DNA of 14,361 nucleotides, from contig CAJLPK010000040.1 of the NCBI GenBank assembly GCA_905208455.1, forward strand, positions 1 through 14,361, given 5' to 3'. The notes under the pieces were generated by a model, which was not told where the DNA came from, searched no databases, and worked only from the letters and a program-made list of their open reading frames with translations. This stretch comes from an uncultured Bacillota bacterium. GTDB taxonomy: Bacteria > Bacillota > Clostridia > Christensenellales > QAND01. Each line of letters opens with the position of its first letter. The stretch's first letter is position 1. Position numbers and translations under genes: made by a program. Below are positions 6,239 through 13,437 of this stretch, one piece after another.

Positions 6239-7597
6239 TTAGTCCTCAAAATATTGGGCCAGGCGCGCGGCAAACGGCGCCAGCAGCCCTATGTCAAACA
6301 AGATCTGCAGCAAGCCATAGCGGTTGCGCAGCTCCTTGGCATAGAGTACGCCGTCTTCGATTTGCTGGGCAGAAATGCCCACCTCATGCGGGTTGACCGG
6401 CGCGCCGTATTGGGCAAGCATTTTGCGGATCTCTTCGCTTTTGGGCAGCCACGACCGGGCAAAGGCCTTCATCTCCGCAAAATGCGCCTCGATGGCGTCG
6501 ATACGGCGCAGCACGCCCTCTGTGCTGTTCTTTCCAGTTTCCTGCTCCAGCGCCAGCACGCCCTCCGCTGCATCCGGATAGGCCCGGCGAATCTCCTTGG
6601 CCCATGCCTCATACGAGCGGGCCTGAGCCAGCCGCCGTGCAGCATCAAAATCTACCGGCGTTTCCCAAAGCCAATCGTACATCTTGGATACCGCTACGGT
6701 GCCGATGCCCACCTTGGTGCCGTGAAGCACGGCCTTTTTGCCCTCGTGCAGGAACATCATCTCCCAGTAATGCGAGATATGGTGCTCGCTCCCCGAGGCC
6801 GGCCGGGAATTTCCCACAAAGCTCATGGCAATCCCGGTCAGCACAAGCGCCTCCATGATCTTGCCCACGGTCTGCTCATCCCGGGCCGCGGCCTTCTCTA
6901 TATTCTCCGCCACGGACTGCAGCGAGGTGCGCACCATCTGCACAATGCTCTCGCAATAATACTCGCCATTGATGATTTGCGCCATTTTCCAGTCCGTCAG
7001 GCAGGTATACTTGCCGAGAATATCTGCAATGCCTGCCAGAATCATGGGCATGGGCGCTTGGCTTAAAATTTTTGTATCGCCGATGATCGCATCCGCCACG
7101 CCGACTTCATAGGTGGTTTTCAGATTGCCGACGATCAACGGCGCCACAGAGGAAGCAAAGCCATCCATACTGGGGGCCGTCGCTACAATGCAGTATGGCA
7201 GCTTGGTCTTAAAGGCGGTAAATTTACACAAATCGTTGAGGGAACCTGTGCCCACGCCGATGAGAAGGTCGCAGGCAGGATCCAGCGCGATGAGCAGCCG
7301 CCCCAGCGCGTATTCATCCGGTACCAGCTCCTCGTCCGGGAATACATAGGAAGACACGCCAAGCCCCGCTGCCGCAAGCAGCGCTTCCAGCCGTTCTGCC
7401 GCCCTATGCGTGTGGACATCCGATACCACAAATACCTTTTTGGCGCCCAGCGACCTCGCCACATCCGGCGCTTTTTGCAGCGCGTCCGGCTCAATGACCA
7501 CGTGCTTTAGCGAGGTACGGTGTGTTTTGCCGCAGCCGCAGGCAAACGAACGGTCCAAATACGCCTGGATGGAACATGTATCGGGTTGTATTTTCAT
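6239..7597 (-). CDS. egsA: sn-Glycerol-1-phosphate dehydrogenase (EgsA/AraM family)
   Basis: Cytoplasmic metal-dependent NAD(P)H enzyme that in characterised members (archaeal EgsA, Bacillus AraM) reduces dihydroxyacetone phosphate to sn-glycerol-1-phosphate. The 452-residue protein shows the nucleotide-binding GVGTGSLND (114-122), the ATAPSMDGFAS segment (Asp145 a likely metal/substrate ligand), SGSEHHISHYWE (from 268) and LHGTKVG (His292), the metal-binding histidine regions of the iron-alcohol-dehydrogenase fold. It is longer than Bacillus AraM and begins with an extra CGCGKTH motif (Cys20, Cys22, His26). The ATG at 7597 is chosen because AGGAG lies 11 bases upstream and the promoter at 7620-7648 makes any start upstream of it (such as one at 7663) impossible for this transcript. 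A related polyol or sugar-phosphate dehydrogenase activity cannot be excluded. Confidence 0.85.
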   Translation of the reverse strand: MKIQPDTCSIQAYLDRSFACGCGKTHRTSLKHVVIEPDALQKAPDVARSLGAKKVFVVSDVHTHRAAERLEALLAAAGLGVSSYVFPDEELVPDEYALGRLLIALDPACDLLIGVGTGSLNDLCKFTAFKTKLPYCIVATAPSMDGFASSVAPLIVGNLKTTYEVGVADAIIGDTKILSQAPMPMILAGIADILGKYTCLTDWKMAQIINGEYYCESIVQMVRTSLQSVAENIEKAAARDEQTVGKIMEALVLTGIAMSFVGNSRPASGSEHHISHYWEMMFLHEGKKAVLHGTKVGIGTVAVSKMYDWLWETPVDFDAARRLAQARSYEAWAKEIRRAYPDAAEGVLALEQETGKNSTEGVLRRIDAIEAHFAEMKAFARSWLPKSEEIRKMLAQYGAPVNPHEVGISAQQIEDGVLYAKELRNRYGLLQILFDIGLLAPFAARLAQYFED

Positions 7598-7619
7598 CGC
7601 AAACTCATCTCCTATCTGT

Positions 7620-7648
7620 ATCATAGACTGCGCTTGGCGCAGGGTCAA
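7620..7648 (-). promoter_or_regulatory. Promoter of the glycerol-1-phosphate dehydrogenase gene with a perfect operator-like palindrome in the spacer
   Basis: TTGACC (7648-7643) and TATGAT (7625-7620) are 17 bases apart on the minus strand. The spacer holds CTGCGC-TTG-GCGCAG (7628-7642), a perfect 6-3-6 inverted repeat. A protein bound there would block RNA polymerase directly. The predicted start near 7613 leaves a leader of about 16 bases. Confidence 0.75.
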
Positions 7649-7654
7649 GCGTGC

Positions 7655-7696
7655 AGCAAACAAAAGCGCCGGGACTTTTTCAGCCTGGCGCTTTTG
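7655..7696 (-). terminator. Terminator of the aldo/keto reductase pair
   Basis: CAAAAGCGCC (7661-7670) pairs with GGCGCTTTTG (7687-7696) over ten bases. On the minus strand the hairpin is followed by TTTG and lies about 14 bases after the reductase stop codon. Confidence 0.85.
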
Positions 7697-7709
7697 CTTT
7701 GTCTTTTGT

Positions 7710-8852
7710 TTATACGTTGGTCATCGCCGCATGCGCTTCCTTGAGGCGCTGGATGATGGGAATATGCTGCGGGCATTTCTTTTCGCAGGCCCCGCACTGC
7801 ACGCAATGGTCGGCAGAGTTGCCGGAATCAATGCGGCGCTGGTAGCGTTCTTTGATGGTTTCATATCCGCCGTACATCGCGCCGTCGTTATACAGCTCAA
7901 ATACGCTGGGGATATTCACGCCCTTAGGACAGGGCACACAGTACGAGCATCCGGTACACGGCACTTTGATGAGCTTTTTGTACGTTTCGCGCACGGTATC
8001 GATCATCTTGAGCTCATCCTCGCTCATGCTGTTGGGCTGGGCGTCCTCAAAGATACGGATGTTATCCTGCAGCTGTTCCATGGTGGACACACCGGACAGA
8101 ATACAAGAAACTTCCGGGAAATTGTACATAAACCGAAGCGCCCATTCCACCGGGCTGCGCTTGTCCGGATAGCTGCGGTAGATTTCCTGGATGGGCTCCG
8201 GCGGATTGGCCAGCCCGCCGCCGCGCAGCGGTTCCATGATGACGATGGCCATGCCCTTGGAGGCCGCGTACTTCATGCCCTCCACCGTGGCCTGGTTGTT
8301 TACGTCCAGGATATTCATCTGAATCTGGCTCATATCCCAGGGATAATAGTCGATGACTTCTTTATAGGTCTCAAAATCATCATGGAACGAGCAGGCAATG
8401 GCTTTGATCTTGCCCTGTGCCTTGGCCTTTTCCATCATCGCGACCATATTGATTTTTTTCAGCTGGGCAAAGGATTCCTTGCCAAGGTTGTGCGCCAGCA
8501 ACACATCGAGGTGGTCGGTTTGCAGCTTTTCCAGCATACCGTCCAAAATGCGGAAAAATTCCTCCTCGCTATTGACCTTGCCCGGCGGGATCTTGCTGAC
8601 GACCTTGACCTTTTCGCGGTACCCGCCGGCCAGCGCCTCGCCCAAAAGCTTATCGCAGTCGCCGTCAAAGTACATCAGGGCAGAGTCAAAATAATTGACG
8701 CCGTGATCCGCCGCATAGCGAATCATTTTGATGGCCTCTTCCCGATGGATGGTCTTGTTGCCCTTTTCGTCTACACTGCTGGGCAGGCGCATACAGCCCA
8801 TGCCAAAGGCCGATACCTTGTACCCCAGCTTACCGTATTCACGGTATTGCAT
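7710..8852 (-). CDS. Aldo/keto reductase with C-terminal 4Fe-4S ferredoxin domain (copy 1)
   Basis: Cytoplasmic oxidoreductase of 380 residues. Residues 1-290 form the aldo/keto reductase barrel with the catalytic tetrad Asp56, Tyr61, Lys87 and His121 (YFDSALMYFDG, VVSKIPP, DVLLAH). The C-terminus adds two cysteine clusters, CTGCSYCVPCP (Cys299, 302, 305, 308) and CVQCGACEKKCP (Cys350, 353, 356, 360), expected to hold two 4Fe-4S clusters, so electrons may come from or go to ferredoxin as well as a nicotinamide. The substrate is unknown. The start at 8852 (MQYREYGKLG) is preferred over an upstream ATG at 8903 because AAAGGGGG precedes it at normal distance and because the paralogue begins identically. 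It lies 78 bases after the second copy with no terminator between, so the two are probably cotranscribed. Confidence 0.93.
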   Translation of the reverse strand: MQYREYGKLGYKVSAFGMGCMRLPSSVDEKGNKTIHREEAIKMIRYAADHGVNYFDSALMYFDGDCDKLLGEALAGGYREKVKVVSKIPPGKVNSEEEFFRILDGMLEKLQTDHLDVLLAHNLGKESFAQLKKINMVAMMEKAKAQGKIKAIACSFHDDFETYKEVIDYYPWDMSQIQMNILDVNNQATVEGMKYAASKGMAIVIMEPLRGGGLANPPEPIQEIYRSYPDKRSPVEWALRFMYNFPEVSCILSGVSTMEQLQDNIRIFEDAQPNSMSEDELKMIDTVRETYKKLIKVPCTGCSYCVPCPKGVNIPSVFELYNDGAMYGGYETIKERYQRRIDSGNSADHCVQCGACEKKCPQHIPIIQRLKEAHAAMTNV

Positions 8853-8930
8853 GTTTGTGTCCCCCTTTTGTCTAAAATACCTCTTACCATGCTTCGGCCG
8901 CAAGCAGCAGCCGAGACACGGAAAAATTCG

Positions 8931-10082
8931 TTATTGGCCGGCGCCTGTGATCGCTTCATGCGCCTTTTGCAGGTTTTCCATGATATGGATATGCTGAGGA
9001 CATTTCTTTTCACAGGCCCCGCATTTGACACATTCCAGCGGCGACGCATTGCTGCTCAGTACACGGCTGTAATTATCCTGTACGACGTTAGCAAAGTCAT
9101 TGTACATGCTGCCATTGTTATATAGGTAGAAAATGCGCGGGATGTCCACCCCTTTCGGACATGGGATGCAGTATCCGCAGCCCGTGCAGGGCACCTTAAT
9201 CAGCTTGTTGTACGCCTCGCGCACACGGCCGATCATGGCCAAATCCTCTTCACTCATAACATCCGGCTCTGCCTGTTCAAAGATGCGGATATTGTCCTTT
9301 AACTGCTCCATGGTAGATACGCCGGACAGCACACAGGAAACCTCCGGGAAATTGTACACAAAGCGCAAAGCCCATTCCACAGCGCTGCGTTTTTCCGGAT
9401 ATTCGTCGTAAATTTTTTGTACAGGGGCGGGCGCATTGGCCAACCCGCCGCCGCGCAGCGGCTCCATGATAACGATGGCCAGGCCCTTGGACGCCGCATA
9501 CTTCATGCCCTCTACCGTGGCCTGGTAGTTTACGTCCAGGATATTCATCTGGATCTGCGCCATGGCCCAGGGGTAGGCATCCACCATTTCGCGGAACAGC
9601 TCCACATCGTCATGGAAGGAAAACGCAATGGCGTTGATTTTCCCGGCCGCCTTGGCTTTTTCCATCATGGCATACATATCCATTTCCTGAAACTTTTTCC
9701 AGGCTTCCCGGTTCATATCGTGCGCCAGCAGCACATCGAGATGGTCAGTTTGCAGCTTTTCCAGCATGCCGTCCAGGGTCTTGTTGAATTCCTCTTCGTT
9801 GTTGATAAAGCGCGGCGGGATCTTGCTGACGACCTTGACCTTTTCGCGGTACCCGCCGGCCAGCGCTTCGCCCAAAAGAGCGTCGCAGTCGCCGTCAAAA
9901 TACATCAGGGCAGAGTCGAAATACGTGACCCCATGGTCGGCTGCATAGCGGATCATCTTGATGGCCTCTTCGCGCTGGATGATCTTGTTGCCATGCTCAT
10001 CCTTCACGTGCGGGACACGCATGCAGCCCATGCCAAAGGCCGATACCTTGTACCCCTGCCTGCCATACTCGCGATACTGCAT
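8931..10082 (-). CDS. Aldo/keto reductase with C-terminal 4Fe-4S ferredoxin domain (copy 2, operon-leading)
   Basis: This 383-residue paralogue of the downstream reductase is about 73% identical by hand count, with the most divergence in the last 70 residues. The tetrad Asp56, Tyr61, Lys87 and His121 and both cysteine clusters (Cys299, 302, 305, 308 and Cys351, 354, 357, 361) are intact, so both copies should be active. The start codon at 10082 has AGGAGG seven bases upstream. Helix segments around residues 122-137 (after the catalytic His) differ strongly from copy 1, which suggests divergence in substrate or partner. The AT-rich DNA upstream (about 10100-10145) should hold the promoter, but I see only a weak candidate (TAGTAA-17-TAATAT). 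As the first gene of the pair it likely sets expression of both. Confidence 0.94.
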   Translation of the reverse strand: MQYREYGRQGYKVSAFGMGCMRVPHVKDEHGNKIIQREEAIKMIRYAADHGVTYFDSALMYFDGDCDALLGEALAGGYREKVKVVSKIPPRFINNEEEFNKTLDGMLEKLQTDHLDVLLAHDMNREAWKKFQEMDMYAMMEKAKAAGKINAIAFSFHDDVELFREMVDAYPWAMAQIQMNILDVNYQATVEGMKYAASKGLAIVIMEPLRGGGLANAPAPVQKIYDEYPEKRSAVEWALRFVYNFPEVSCVLSGVSTMEQLKDNIRIFEQAEPDVMSEEDLAMIGRVREAYNKLIKVPCTGCGYCIPCPKGVDIPRIFYLYNNGSMYNDFANVVQDNYSRVLSSNASPLECVKCGACEKKCPQHIHIMENLQKAHEAITGAGQ

Positions 10083-10197
10083 AAATTTTCCTCCTCTTAC
10101 ATAAAACTTTCTATTTCTATATTACAGCAAATAAATGTTTTTTACTACCCTTTTTGTTTGTGTCTTTCTGCCGGGGAGGTTGTCCCCTTTTGCGGCA

Positions 10198-10232
10198 GGC
10201 AAAAGGCGGCCGGGTACAAGGCCGCCTTTGCC
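10198..10232 (-). terminator. Terminator of spoIVA
   Basis: AAAGGCGGCC (10202-10211) pairs with GGCCGCCTTT (10220-10229) with an eight-base loop. Flanking GGC/GCC extends the stem past a single bulged A. On the minus strand it follows the spoIVA stop codon by about 15 bases. Confidence 0.85.
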
Positions 10233-10244
10233 GGTTCAGGAAGG

Positions 10245-11723
10245 TCAAAACAGGATACAGATTAGATTGCTGCGTCCTTCGTTGATAATGCGCTGGAGTG
10301 TCATCTGCATCTTGGCCTGCGCCTCTTCCGGCATGCGTGTCAGCTTGTTGGAAAGGCCTTCCTTGACCAGCTCATGCAGGGATTTCCCGAAGATATTTGT
10401 ACTCCAGATCTGTGTCGGGTCGTTTTCAAATTCGCTGAGCAGATAATGCAACAGCTCCTCGCTCTGCCGTTCGCTGCCCACAATGGGCGATACCTCCGTC
10501 TCGATATCCACCCGCATCAAATGCAGGCTGGGCGCGCTGGCCTTCAGGCGCACGCCAAACCGATTGCCCTGGCGGACGATTTCCGGCTCTTCCAGCGTCA
10601 ATTCATCCATGGAGGGCTGCACGACGCCATAGCCTGTTTCGCGCACTGCCTGCATGGCGTCCGCCACGCGGTCGTATTCCTTTTTCGCCTCTACCAGCTC
10701 TTTGAGCAGCGCAATGAGATGATATTCCCCCTCGATGGGCGTGCCGCATTCATCGCCCAGCACCTGATAAAACAGCTTGGGCTGCGTAGACGCCTCGATT
10801 TCAGCCATGCCCTGCCCCAGCTGCAGCTGCACCAGGCGCGGCTGGTTCAGCGATTCACAATCCTCCAGGCACTGCATCATCTTGGGATAATCGCGTACAC
10901 ATTCGATTTGATCCGTGGCCTTTTCCACGCTTTCCATCACGCTTTGCACCAGCCAATGATCCTCTGAAAGCGCAAAGATCCATTCCGGCATGGCGATGCG
11001 GATCTCTCTCATCGGAAATTCAAACAAAATGCTGCGCAGCAAGGCTTCCATATCCCGGGCCGACATTTCCAGGATATTGCACAGGATGACAGGGACGCCG
11101 TATTTTTCCTGCAAGGCCTTTTGCAGCTGCTGGGTCTCAGGCAGCGCGGTATCCTTGCAGTTTACGATGACGACAAACGGCTTGCCCAGCGCCTTCAACT
11201 CGGACACCACCCGCTCCTCGCTGGAAACATAATTGGCGCGCGGGATGTCGGTGATGCTGCCGTCGGTGGTCACGACCACGCCGATGGTGCTGTGCTCGCT
11301 GATGACGCGCTTGGTGCCGATCTCCGCCGCCTCGGCAAAGGGAATGTCCTCCTCCGACCAGGGGGTGCGGACCATGCGCGGCCCGTCGTCATCCATTTGC
11401 CCGGTAGCGCCGTCGACCAGATACCCTACGCAGTCCACCAGCCGTACTTTGGCGGATACGGAATCCTCCAGGGTGCACTCCACCGCCTCATTGGGCACAA
11501 AGTTCGGCTGCATGGTCATAATGCCTCTCCCCGCGCCGGACTGCGGCATCTCATCCATGATGCGTTCCTTTTTATACGGGTTTTCTACATTTGGCAGCAC
11601 CATCATATCCAAAAACTTTTTGATGAATGTGCTTTTGCCGGTGCGTACCGGCCCTACCACCCCGATGTAGATTTCGCCGCCGGTGCGCTGTGCAATATCG
11701 TTATAGAGATCAAACTGTTCCAT
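10245..11723 (-). CDS. spoIVA: Stage IV sporulation protein A, spore coat morphogenetic ATPase
   Basis: SpoIVA polymerises on the forespore surface, using ATP hydrolysis, to form the basement layer of the spore coat, anchored by SpoVM. This copy has 492 residues, the same length as Bacillus subtilis SpoIVA as I recall it, and aligns end to end. It shows Walker A GPVRTGKST (Lys30), the Walker B region RLVDCVGY (Asp97), EAAEIGTKRVISEHSTIGVV, the middle-domain motif QLGQGMAEI, RQGNRFGVRLKASAPS, and the conserved end ERIINEG-type tail (here QRIINEGRSNLICILF). At the sensor-threonine pair (70-71 in B. subtilis) only Thr70 remains; residue 71 is Met. The start at 11723 has GGGAGG ten bases upstream. 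A sigma-E-like promoter precedes it and a terminator follows, so it appears monocistronic. Its presence says the organism makes endospores. Confidence 0.97.
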   Translation of the reverse strand: MEQFDLYNDIAQRTGGEIYIGVVGPVRTGKSTFIKKFLDMMVLPNVENPYKKERIMDEMPQSGAGRGIMTMQPNFVPNEAVECTLEDSVSAKVRLVDCVGYLVDGATGQMDDDGPRMVRTPWSEEDIPFAEAAEIGTKRVISEHSTIGVVVTTDGSITDIPRANYVSSEERVVSELKALGKPFVVIVNCKDTALPETQQLQKALQEKYGVPVILCNILEMSARDMEALLRSILFEFPMREIRIAMPEWIFALSEDHWLVQSVMESVEKATDQIECVRDYPKMMQCLEDCESLNQPRLVQLQLGQGMAEIEASTQPKLFYQVLGDECGTPIEGEYHLIALLKELVEAKKEYDRVADAMQAVRETGYGVVQPSMDELTLEEPEIVRQGNRFGVRLKASAPSLHLMRVDIETEVSPIVGSERQSEELLHYLLSEFENDPTQIWSTNIFGKSLHELVKEGLSNKLTRMPEEAQAKMQMTLQRIINEGRSNLICILF

Positions 11724-11746
11724 CCGCTGTTATCCTCCCATCCACA

Positions 11747-11775
11747 TATGTATCACAATATATGCGCAAAAATGG
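11747..11775 (-). promoter_or_regulatory. Possible sigma-E-type promoter of spoIVA
   Basis: On the minus strand CCATTTT (11775-11769), 14 bases, then GATACATA (11754-11747) resembles the mother-cell sigma-E pattern (KMATATT, about 14, CATACAHT), although imperfectly. B. subtilis spoIVA is sigma-E dependent. No good sigma-A promoter is seen here. Confidence 0.4.
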
Positions 11776-11871
11776 GCAAGCAGAACCGATGACACCCCGA
11801 AAAAACAGGGATTTTTTGTTTTTCTCCCTTTTATCGGGCCGTTGGGGCGAAAAAGCCCCCGTATAGCAATC

Positions 11872-11894
11872 AAAAACGGCCCGCCAAGGGGCCG
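11872..11894 (-). terminator. Terminator of the amidase-family gene
   Basis: CGGCCC (11877-11882) pairs with GGGCCG (11889-11894) around a six-base loop, followed on the minus strand by TTTTT. It lies about 20 bases after the stop codon. Confidence 0.85.
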
Positions 11895-11914
11895 CTTTGC
11901 CTTTTCCACATATT

Positions 11915-12805
11915 CTATTTTTCTTTTTCTCCCCCTATCAGCGATTTTGGCAGGCTTGCTACCATGGTATACAGGGGGTTGACCATCTGCCCCAGGTACA
12001 TCTGCCCGGCCTGCGTGACGGCCTGGTACGCATCCAGCACATCCCAGCCAAAATCGGCGGCCATCCATTCGATCAGCGCCCGGTACGCCATGCGGGCCGC
12101 GCTTTCCAGCGGCTTAGCGGAGGCTATCGTCATCAGGTGCGTCGGGGTTTCGATGCGCGGGCCTTCCATGCGCTTTTGCGGCAGCACACGGCAGCGCAGC
12201 GTCACCTCGGCTGCCATTTCCAGCGCTGTGCCGCAAAATTCCCCGTCGCCCTGGCAGGCATGGGCATCGCCTGCATACAGCTTTGCGCCATCCGCATACA
12301 CCGGCAGATAGACAGTATGCCCCGGACAAACGTCCCTGACATCCAGATTGCCGCCATGCGGGCCTGGCACAACAGAGGCAATGCGCTCATACCGCGGCGC
12401 CGTGCCCAGTGTGCCCAAAAAGGGCCGGTAAGCAAAGCGCAGGCGTTGGTTTTCCCGGCAGACAAACTCCTGTCCCTGCTGCACATAATGATAGTCTCGT
12501 TCCATAGGGGGCGCGCCCAAAAGCGGCGTGTCCTCCGTGGGCGACAGCGCGCCCACACCGTTTTCAATGCGGCTGACCGCTGTGCCGTCATACGGTCGGA
12601 TCTCCAAAATATCGACAGCCAGGGCGTCCCCCGCCTTGGCGCCCTCCACATAGACAGGGCCTGTCAGCGGGTTAAAATATCCTTCTTCAGCATCCAACGC
12701 ACTTTCGGTAAACAGCGTAAACACCTCGCCCTGCGCCACGCTGGCAAGGGGCGCAGCCAGCGCATCCATGGCATAGGTCTTTTGCTTTGGTATGATGATG
12801 GGCAT
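11915..12805 (-). CDS. Acetamidase/formamidase family protein
   Basis: Predicted cytoplasmic hydrolase of 296 residues in the FmdA_AmdA family, whose known members release ammonia from formamide or acetamide. Recognisable segments are NPLTGPVYVEGAKAGD (45-60), a typical family sequence, FLGTLGTAP (129-137), GPHGGNLDV (148-156) and GDAHACQGDGE (179-189). The last two carry the conserved His and acidic residues thought to bind the metal. The length fits the shorter bacterial members. The ATG at 12805 (MPIIIPKQ) has AAAGGAG five bases upstream; the ATG at 12823 has no such site. It sits between plsY and spoIVA, where gpsA stands in many Firmicutes, and has no pathway link to either neighbour. 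A terminator-like hairpin lies directly ahead of its ribosome binding site. The true amide substrate is unknown. Confidence 0.9.
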   Translation of the reverse strand: MPIIIPKQKTYAMDALAAPLASVAQGEVFTLFTESALDAEEGYFNPLTGPVYVEGAKAGDALAVDILEIRPYDGTAVSRIENGVGALSPTEDTPLLGAPPMERDYHYVQQGQEFVCRENQRLRFAYRPFLGTLGTAPRYERIASVVPGPHGGNLDVRDVCPGHTVYLPVYADGAKLYAGDAHACQGDGEFCGTALEMAAEVTLRCRVLPQKRMEGPRIETPTHLMTIASAKPLESAARMAYRALIEWMAADFGWDVLDAYQAVTQAGQMYLGQMVNPLYTMVASLPKSLIGGEKEK

Positions 12806-12819
12806 TTTTTCTCCTTTCA

Positions 12820-12846
12820 GCAAAAAAGCGCACAGAGGCGCTTTGC
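12820..12846 (-). terminator. Terminator-like hairpin between plsY and the amidase gene
   Basis: AAAGCGC (12825-12831) pairs with GCGCTTT (12838-12844), followed on the minus strand by TTTTTTGC when the stem's U-run is included. It closes the der-plsY transcript but ends only about eight bases before the AAAGGAG of the amidase gene, so it could also act as an attenuator in that gene's leader. Confidence 0.75.
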
Positions 12847-12849
12847 TTT

Positions 12850-13437
12850 TTATTTGGAACCAAACCTGTTTTCCGTACCGTTTTTCAATCGCCGGATGTT
12901 GGCCTTATGCTGTACGAAGGCCGCCAGCACCAGCACCGAGCACAGCACCACCAAATAGGTATCCGTAAAATGCAGGGCAAGCACCAGCACCCAGATCAGC
13001 CCCAGGCATACCAGCGAGCCGAGAGAAAAATACCGGCTTACAACCAGCACCGCCACAAAACAGACCATGGCAATCAACGTGATATACGGCACGAACGCAA
13101 GCATAACGCCTACGGTGGTTGCAACGCCTTTGCCGCCCTTGAATTTTAGGTAAATCGGCCAATTATGGCCTGCTACGGCGCACAGCGCGCCGAAATATGC
13201 CCCCAAAGGCCCCATGATCCACTGCCCCAGATACACCGCGCCAAAGCCCTTTGCCATATCGAACAGCAGCACCAGCAGGCCGTATTTGATGCCGAAGGCG
13301 CGCGTCATATTGCTGGTGCCGGGGTTGCCGCTGCCGTATCGGCGCACATCCTTATGCAGCATACCGCGGCTGAAAAGCACGCTGAACGGCACCGCGCCCA
13401 ACAGGTAACAAACGATACATCCCAATACATAGCTCAT
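12850..13437 (-). CDS. plsY: Acyl-phosphate:glycerol-3-phosphate acyltransferase PlsY
   Basis: Membrane enzyme that acylates position 1 of sn-glycerol-3-phosphate from acyl-phosphate (made by PlsX), the first committed step of bacterial phospholipid synthesis. The 195-residue protein has the usual five to seven hydrophobic segments and all three family motifs in order: GSGNPGTSNMTRAFG (35-49), GHNWPIYLKFKGGKG (90-104) and HKANIRRLKNGTENR (177-191). The start codon at 13437 overlaps the der stop codon as ATGA, and GGGAGG inside the end of der serves as its ribosome binding site, so the pair is translationally coupled. A terminator follows directly. It needs glycerol-3-phosphate, normally supplied by GpsA, whose gene is not seen next to it here. 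Confidence 0.97.
   Translation of the reverse strand: MSYVLGCIVCYLLGAVPFSVLFSRGMLHKDVRRYGSGNPGTSNMTRAFGIKYGLLVLLFDMAKGFGAVYLGQWIMGPLGAYFGALCAVAGHNWPIYLKFKGGKGVATTVGVMLAFVPYITLIAMVCFVAVLVVSRYFSLGSLVCLGLIWVLVLALHFTDTYLVVLCSVLVLAAFVQHKANIRRLKNGTENRFGSK

Noticed and set aside
7598..7663. Longer start of the glycerol-1-phosphate dehydrogenase at 7663
   Set aside because: The extra codons run back through the promoter and its palindrome, and no ribosome binding site precedes that ATG.
7410..9125. Long open frame of 571 codons on the plus strand
   Set aside because: It is antisense to the glycerol-1-phosphate dehydrogenase and reductase genes, rich in His/Arg/Ala of shadow type, with no ribosome binding site. 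The minus-strand genes explain the DNA fully.
11897..12958. Open frame of 353 codons on the plus strand
   Set aside because: It runs antisense through the amidase gene and the end of plsY. Composition is that of a mirror frame and no family is recognisable.
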